A stretch of 64,000 nt of DNA from the NCBI RefSeq assembly GCF_000002075.1, contig NW_004797639.1, positions 389,433 through 453,432 on the forward strand, written 5' to 3'. Under the pieces are notes generated by a model. That model saw only the letters and a program-made list of their open reading frames with translations. It was not told where the DNA came from and searched no databases. This DNA comes from Aplysia californica. Its lineage: Eukaryota > Mollusca > Gastropoda > Aplysiida > Aplysiidae. Numbering within the stretch: the first letter of the stretch is position 1; each line of letters starts with the position of its first letter. Shown piece after piece: positions 58,884-64,000 of the stretch. Both the position numbers and the translations under genes were made by a program.

Positions 58884-61800
58884 CTGGAATGGAGAAAGAA
58901 AGAAATCCACTGAATAAAATAATAATAGATGATAGATAGCATTTGTATAGCACAAATTCACGCTCAAAAGCAAGCTCTATGCACTTTACAATCTAGATTC
59001 TAGCAAACTAGATGGCATCCTGAAACAAATCTCTCAACTTCCTGGGAAGCATACAGTGCTTCGAACAGTAGGTACACAAATCTAGACTTGATTTTTTCCA
59101 TCCGTTCAGCATGGTAGTCCTGGCATTTTGATACAAGGAGAACAGGAACGCAGAGAAGTAGCAGCAGTAAACCATCCTCACACAAAGAAAGACACAGGGA
59201 AAGAGAAAATAAACCAAAATCCACTTCCTGCAGTATAGAAGTTTTTGAACCCCCCCCCAAAAAATATCATAGAGGAACAGGAACCAGGTCCACATCATAT
59301 CCAACAACCCTTGCTAGCCTATTAGAGAGCATGGTGGGGGCATATTTTGAAAATTCATCTCAGAATGAAAACGTGCACATGAAAGTCCCACTGTCATGAC
59401 ACACATGTCATCGTTTGATAATTTAAAATAAATTTAATTTTCACTAATGTTGAATGCTGCATCAGCTTAAACATCAACCCAAGTGGGTGGGGGGGCAGAG
59501 CCCATAGCTTCAGGAACGTACCAACAATGCGCTGATTTTCCTCCGTCCTGAGCCGGATGATCTGCATGCGTGAGGCGGCATTGAGCCCCACCAGCACACT
59601 CTCCACCTTGCTCCACACACTGAGCACTGAGCCGCTGAGCACGTGGTAGAACCGGGTACGCAGGCCGAACTCACACTGCTGGCCAGTGGCCGCCTTCCGA
59701 CAGTTGCCGCGTCTGAAAGATGTACAATTGGGATGTTATCAGCAAAAACATATTTTTCCAATTTAATGCAGATATTATAACAGCATTCACATCACACATC
59801 CCTGCTCTTCAGTATGCTCTATATGTGAAGCGTGCAGACAAAATGAGTTACTTCTCAGATTCAAACCCTTTAGAAATAGATACATCACGCTTATGGGTGA
59901 CGTTTTTGCAATTTATACGTATGAAAGAATAAAGGGCGTGTTATACTTAAAGAATATTTCATCAATATAAAATCTACAAATTTGACCCAAGTGTGGATTT
60001 TTGGCCAATATCTCCATTTGTAGATTGCGAAAAGTAACTCATTTTGTCAGCACACCTCACATATGTGTTTTACAACTATTATAGCCACTCGCCACAGCAG
60101 ACCCTAGAATATTCAGAAATGTCCTCTTGTATCTACGAAGCATAAAGTGCAACGAAACTCCTACTAAGAGCTAAAATTCTACCAAAATACACTTCACGGA
60201 AAATTTAAGCTAGAGCCTTTCCCAAGTTCACAATGATAGGGTTGACACTCATGACCTGTTCAGATTTGAGCCCGACAGTCTAACCACTAGACCACTGACA
60301 CCACACACACACATATACTCCACTTCTCCCTGTAAGTGATACGTTGTTAACTCTACAATGCTAGCTACAATTGATACATTTAAATACACTTTGAAAAGTT
60401 AAATAAGCAAGACCTTGTGAAAACAAACTGGAAAAGCTCCTGTTCTGAATTATCAAACTATCTTTTTCACGAGGAAGGTGGGAGGGAAATGTGTGAGTGA
60501 TAGAGAGAGAGAGAAAGAGAGATTGTTTTAGTAGAGGTTTTACAGCGCTCGCAAAAGCATACGATCATATGAGCTCCAAGTGATGGATGTCAACAGAAAA
60601 GATTTTACAGGTAATCAGGTTTACTCTGCTCACCTCTCTAGCCTCAACAGCACAAGGTCTGCTTCGACTATCAGAGGCACCCCGGAAATAGTGGGTCACA
60701 AGAGTGCGACAAACATACAAATGTTACTTTTCGTAGAGGTTTTACGGCGCTCGCAACTGCATAAGACAAACATACAAAAGAAGTAGAGGAAAAATGACGA
60801 TAGTAAGGATTAGGAAAGAAAAAGCAGCAGTTCTCTGTTGCAGTTCAGGCACAGTTATGAGCGTGACATTGATGAATCAGCCCAATTACAATTCTACTGT
60901 GCATAAGAACATGTTAATGTCCCCCATTTGGGAATGGTCTAAAGACATTTTAGTCAGCGGCAGCAAACCCCCCCCCCCCCCCCCCCGAGACAAATCCTTC
61001 CACTCACAGGTACTTATGGCTACAATGCGTCTCTGAGGAGGTGTACTGGTCCTCCCACAGGGGCTCAGCCACGTCCGGCAGGCACTTCTTGTACTTTTTC
61101 TTTATCTCCTCCAGCGTCTCACAGCGGCCCTGCAGGCCCGTGTTGGGCCGGTACAGGTTGTACATCAGCTCCCGCTTCTTGTTCTTGCCCTGAACCACCG
61201 CCAGCACCACCGTTTTCTTGAAGATACGGTCCTTTATCGAGCAAACAAGTAGAGCAGGGAGTTAAGCGGGGAAAGAAAGTTAAATTATGAAAGGCAGTTA
61301 CTCATAATGGCCGATTGGGTACAGCTTAAATTGTCCAAGACGGCTGCCACACATAGTTTTAGTGTTGACATTTGAAAAATATTTTGTAGCAGACCCTTTC
61401 TTTCACTATACAATCATCAGTATCATGGCTTTTGGTTTTTATGCCTGTTAATGTGAACGTTTCAAACAGGCCTAAACCGGGGGAATCTTTTGGGACTAAA
61501 ACAGGTGCAGGGAATATGTAAGTGCTAGACAGCAGTGCAAAACGGGTGAAAAGAAAACCTTCCTGATCCAACAACATAACGATTGATCCAACAACATAAC
61601 GATCGATCCAACAACATAACGATTGATCCAACAACATAACGATCATCACTGCCTTTCTCATCCTGGGTCAGGTTATAAACCACCGACAAACACTTCCCAC
61701 TTTTTTCTACCTTGAGAAAGCTTCTTAACATTATACCATGTCTTTCCATTTACCCATACATTATTTTCTTTTACTCTTCTCCATGTTCCACATAGTCTTC

Positions 61801-63707
61801 CTCTTCATCTCCTACCCTGTGAATTCCAACCCACCACTCTTTTGTTCAATAAAATAATGACGACAAGTAGCATCGCACTTACCTGCAGCGTGCAGTAGAA
61901 GCCCTCCTCCAGCGAGCCACACCGACGCCAAAGCTCAATGGCCGAGTGCCAAGGCATGCCACGCTCCACTGCAAACTTGGTCAGTTCCGTCTTAGCGGTG
62001 TTGGTGGCAGTGTTGCCCACAAAGATTTTGGTCTCGATCTTACGCACCTTCTCCTCTCCAGAACCCAAATCTGTAATGTTAAACCAGAATATTTTTTTTG
62101 AAAATCCACGAGACAAGGAAATATGTTTTAGTAAGAGTTTTACAGTGCTCACAACTGCATAGGGTCATATAATAATAATAATAATAAATAGCATTTGTAT
62201 AGCGCATATCCCCGCTCAACAGCAGGCTCTATGCGCTTTACACTATATTATTACCCCAGCAGACCATAGAACACTCCGAAACATTCTCAGCTTCCCGGGA
62301 AGCATACAGTGCAAGCAGCTGATTAAGCGCTCGAACACTTTAACAAACTGACAAGATCTTTCGCTGTCTATAGGCGGGTACCCATTCCCACCTGGGTGAA
62401 GTGAGGAAAATTCGTGTAAAGTGCCTTTCCCAAGGACACAACGTCGAACCCCTGACGGGATTCGAACCCACGACCTTACGGTTGCAAGTCCGAGAGAGCG
62501 CGACAAGGAAATCATTAGACAAGATGTCAGTAATATAAAAGTAGACATGAGAACTATGCTTTCCAGTGAATAAAAGCCTCTCAAGCTTTATGATACATAG
62601 CGCCACATGTATTCAGTCCCCCCTACTGGCTACATGAGATTAAACACCATTAGAAAAAATTACTCCCCACCAAACTTCATTTTTCATCAAAGCACACATA
62701 TAAATACGTGCCTATTTGAGGCTAAAGGAACTCGACTATTCATTAAGTCACACATTATATCATACCAGCTAACCTGTGTCAACACATACCTGAGGTTTTT
62801 GGGATATATATATATATATATCAGTCACGCCAGCATAACTTTGTAAGTATAATTGAGTTATAAATGCTTGGTACATAAAGAAAGGTAAATAAAACTCTCT
62901 ATCCAACCTCTTTCCACAAAAAGTCACTGTGGCTTACCCAAGATTCCCATATCCCAGCGCCCGTTGCGCTTAGCATCCAGGATGATGGAGGTGAGCGTGT
63001 CGGTGAAATACTTAAACAAGGCATTCTGCACAGCCACCTTCATGCCCAGGATGCGGTTGAGGAACTTGGAAATGTTGTTGAAATCTAGGAAGAATTTTAA
63101 AAAAAGAAAAAAAAAGAAGAGAGAATTAGTTGTGTATTCAGTTCGTTAAAAAATAATTAAACAACCAAGGAAACCTGTCTGTAACTTGATATATTTTCCA
63201 TTCTGTCTTTAAAAAAAAATAAATCAACATGAGATTTAAAAAACTGCTTTGACATGTCTTACATTGACAAATCATATGCATCTAATCAACCTGACCCAAC
63301 TGATTTCTTCACTATGGTGTACACTTGAATTTCTTATAAATTTAATAAATGCAGCAATTTCTCGATTCCACGTAAAAGAACTTTTCATGCACTGGTGTCG
63401 TTGGCAAATTTATTTTCTTCAGGCAACGAAGTGCACTAAAAATCCAATTGAAAAAACTTATACATAACAAATTCCTGCATCAAATTAGAAATATAAATTT
63501 TACATTCGAAATGAGAGCTAAAGGTATACCCCCTCCAAAACGTTCACCTTTTTACTGATAGCCCATATATATTTCATGCCTCCGTCCAATCATTAAAGAA
63601 GATACAGACATGAGAAGACAACTTAAACTTACCTTTCTCCAAACTGGCATGGCCAGTTCGAGGATCAATGTTGATCATACCGACACCGACCAAACCGTCC
63701 TTCACAT
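58486..63707 (-). CDS. SBNO1: Strawberry notch homologue (SBNO), C-terminal part, six exons
   Basis: Exons on the - strand: 63707-63633, 63084-62938, 62070-61883, 61231-61008, 59712-59522, 58883-58486. All have GT/AG borders and matching phases. About 406 residues are encoded. Strawberry notch is a nuclear SF2 helicase-like protein that acts in Notch and other developmental signalling; its helicase core lies upstream of the window. The part here matches the conserved C-terminal block of SBNO1/2: [105 protein letters not shown]. The last exon is less conserved and Gln/Ser/Asn-rich. Human has SBNO1 and SBNO2; invertebrates usually have one gene, so the symbol is by similarity. Confidence 0.93.
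58884..59521 (-). other. SBNO intron
   Basis: 638 bp with a family D SINE fragment at about 58926-59062 and a CCCCCCCCCAAAAAA run near 59250. Nothing else is seen. Confidence 0.85.
58926..59062 (-). mobile_element. SINE family D, 3' part
   Basis: Shares AGCATTTGTATAGCACAAAT and GGAAGCATACAGTGC with other D copies; the 3' end is in ATT-like sequence without the tail module. Confidence 0.65.
59522..59712 (-). CDS. SBNO1: SBNO exon: RGNCRKA to RIVG block
   Basis: Phase 2 in, phase 1 out. It encodes [35 protein letters not shown] and [16 protein letters not shown]. Human SBNO1 reads WRGNCKKASLGLVCEIGLR, GSVLSVWTKVE and MQIVRLRTEDGQRIVG, making this the best conserved exon in view. The Trp before RGNC in human is Leu here, coded across the junction. 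Confidence 0.95.
60057..60310 (-). mobile_element. Diverged family D-like SINE
   Basis: Shares CAGCAGACC-TAGAATATTC and GAAGCATAAAGTGCAA with D copies, and an A-box-like TCTAACCACTAGACCAC (complement) near the right end. Old and degraded. Confidence 0.45.
60524..60968 (-). mobile_element. SINE family C copy, interrupted by a solo tail
   Basis: The tail end (GTTTTAGTAGAGGTTTTACA) is at the left and the head at the right. Its order matches 9921-10334 reversed. The insert at 60722-60764 is not part of it. Confidence 0.75.
60722..60764 (-). mobile_element. Solo SINE tail module, 43 bp, with 14-bp target duplication
   Basis: On the - strand: TTATGCAGTTGCGAGCGCCG, then AAAACCTCTACGAAAAGTAACA. The exact direct repeat GACAAACATACAAA lies at 60708-60721 and 60765-60778. 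The target was a family C SINE, whose sequence continues on both sides. Confidence 0.85.
61008..61231 (-). CDS. SBNO1: SBNO exon: YRPNTG block
   Basis: Phase 0 in, phase 2 out. It encodes [55 protein letters not shown] and [14 protein letters not shown]. Human SBNO1 has LVYRPNTGKQ, LKKKYKKV and DQYNSSADTCTHAYW. Confidence 0.94.
61232..61882 (-). other. SBNO intron
   Basis: 651 bp with a 20-bp tandem repeat (TGATCCAACAACATAACGAT, 4 copies, about 61563-61642). Otherwise AT-rich and single-copy. Confidence 0.85.
61563..61642. repeat. 20-bp tandem repeat, 4 copies
   Basis: The unit is TGATCCAACAACATAACGAT with C/T changes at one position. Confidence 0.93.
61883..62070 (-). CDS. SBNO1: SBNO exon: [11 protein letters not shown] block
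   Basis: Phase 1 in, phase 0 out. It encodes [40 protein letters not shown] and EEGFYCTLQ. Human SBNO1 has DLGSGDEKVRK, ISVERGMSWEEATKIW and DDGFYLSLQ. Confidence 0.94.
62071..62937 (-). other. SBNO intron
   Basis: 867 bp, with a family D SINE plus tail module (62123-62501) only 52 bp from the exon. A short (AT)n lies at about 62806-62821. Confidence 0.85.
62123..62501 (-). mobile_element. SINE family D with tRNA head, (ATT)n and the shared tail module
   Basis: 379 bp, flanked by an exact 11-bp duplication GACAAGGAAAT at 62112-62122 and 62502-62512. Sense order: tRNA-like head with B box GGTTCGAATCC, family D body, GCGCTATACAAATGCTATTT, (ATT)n, then ATATGACCCTATGCAGTTGT and AAAACTCTTACTAAAACAT. 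The other D copies end at (ATT)n; here the tail module follows inside the same target duplication. Confidence 0.85.
62938..63084 (-). CDS. SBNO1: SBNO exon: FLNRILGM block
   Basis: Phase 1 in and out. It encodes [40 protein letters not shown] and NGRWDMGIL. Human SBNO1 has [34 protein letters not shown] and NGRYDMGILD. Confidence 0.95.
63085..63632 (-). other. SBNO intron
   Basis: 548 bp, AT-rich. I see nothing in it. Confidence 0.85.
63633..63707 (-). CDS. SBNO1: SBNO exon: GLVGVGMIN block
   Basis: The acceptor is ATTTCACCAG and the donor G/GTAAGT, phase 1 in and out. It encodes [20 protein letters not shown] then SLEK. Human SBNO1 reads GVGLINVEDRSG here. The exons before it are outside the window. 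Confidence 0.92.
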
Positions 63708-64000
63708 CTGGTGAAATATCAGAAAAGGTACCCATTGCTAAAACACATTACAAAAATATCATTGCCATGCTGAAGTGGTAATGGTTTACTTGAATAATCA
63801 CTGAGAAATAATTCTGATCATAGACTAGGAGATTTTTTCTTTCACCGATTATTTCAATGGTTCATAAAAAATGACTTAATTCTGAACAGAAACAAAGTTT
63901 GACCAGCCGTGTCATTAGATGAAGTAAAAGTGCTTACTTATAGTAACACCCAGATGGCTTAGAGGACTGAACCCCCCATCCCCCCCCCAAAAAAAACCAA
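63708..64000 (-). other. SBNO intron, cut by the window edge
   Basis: 293 bp, AT-rich, with a CCCCCATCCCCCCCCC run near the edge. I see no coding exon. Confidence 0.75.

Larger units (their letters stand above)
59713..61007 (-). other. SBNO intron
   Basis: 1.3 kb. Diverged family D-like sequence at about 60057-60310, a family C SINE at about 60524-60968 with a 43-bp solo tail inside, and a C18 run at about 60968-60986 next to exon 61008-61231. Confidence 0.85.

Noticed and set aside
59510-59761. 83-residue Cys/Ser-rich frame on the - strand
   Set aside because: Out-of-frame shadow of the SBNO exon 59522-59712.
62440-62501. tRNA gene on the - strand
   Set aside because: Head of the family D SINE, inside its target duplication.
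63900-64000. Further SBNO exon near the window edge with a GTAAGC donor
   Set aside because: The upstream sequence is a G-run and does not read as SBNO.

Overview
The window is animal nuclear DNA, most likely from a mollusc and probably a gastropod. The basis is spliced genes with GT/AG introns, two conserved metazoan genes, tRNA-headed SINEs and palindromic AGATCT microsatellites. The species call is inference.

Two protein genes face each other. On the + strand a RILP-like gene (RILPL1/2 family, an effector of Rab GTPases) runs from a start codon at 1235 through eight exons (1235-1507, 9061-9211, 11401-11519, 12353-12604, 15416-15622, 16651-16724, 19416-19454, 22376-22477) to one of two possible last exons (29066-29213 or 35807-35882). 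All junction phases agree. The products would be about 454 or 430 residues. On the - strand lie the last six exons (63707 down to 58486) of a strawberry notch (SBNO) gene; its helicase core is outside the window. The strand composition flips at about 46.0-46.7 kb, from T-rich to A-rich on the + strand. This marks the likely meeting point of two convergent transcripts with very long 3' UTRs. SBNO1 and RILPL1/RILPL2 are also neighbours on human 12q24.31, so this may be old microsynteny.

Most of the rest is introns, UTR and repeats. There are four SINE families, called A, B, C and D here. A and D have tRNA-like B boxes. There are several TA- or TTAA-flanked DNA transposons and MITEs, two 5'-truncated LINE ends, a piggyBac-type transposase start, and about twenty tandem arrays. 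Many target-site duplications can be read directly, so insertion orders can be worked out.

The least expected signal is a roughly 42-60 bp 3' module with the core TTATGCAGTTGCGAG. It ends copies of all four SINE bodies and also occurs alone as 42-48 bp insertions with their own target-site duplications. Some family A copies stop just where the solo copies start. This looks like a portable 3' tail used by an unseen LINE machinery. A second notable structure is an inverted, tandemly repeated array in RILPL intron 4 whose unit resembles the genuine exon 5 splice acceptor. No virus-like element, CRISPR array, rRNA gene or functional tRNA gene was found.
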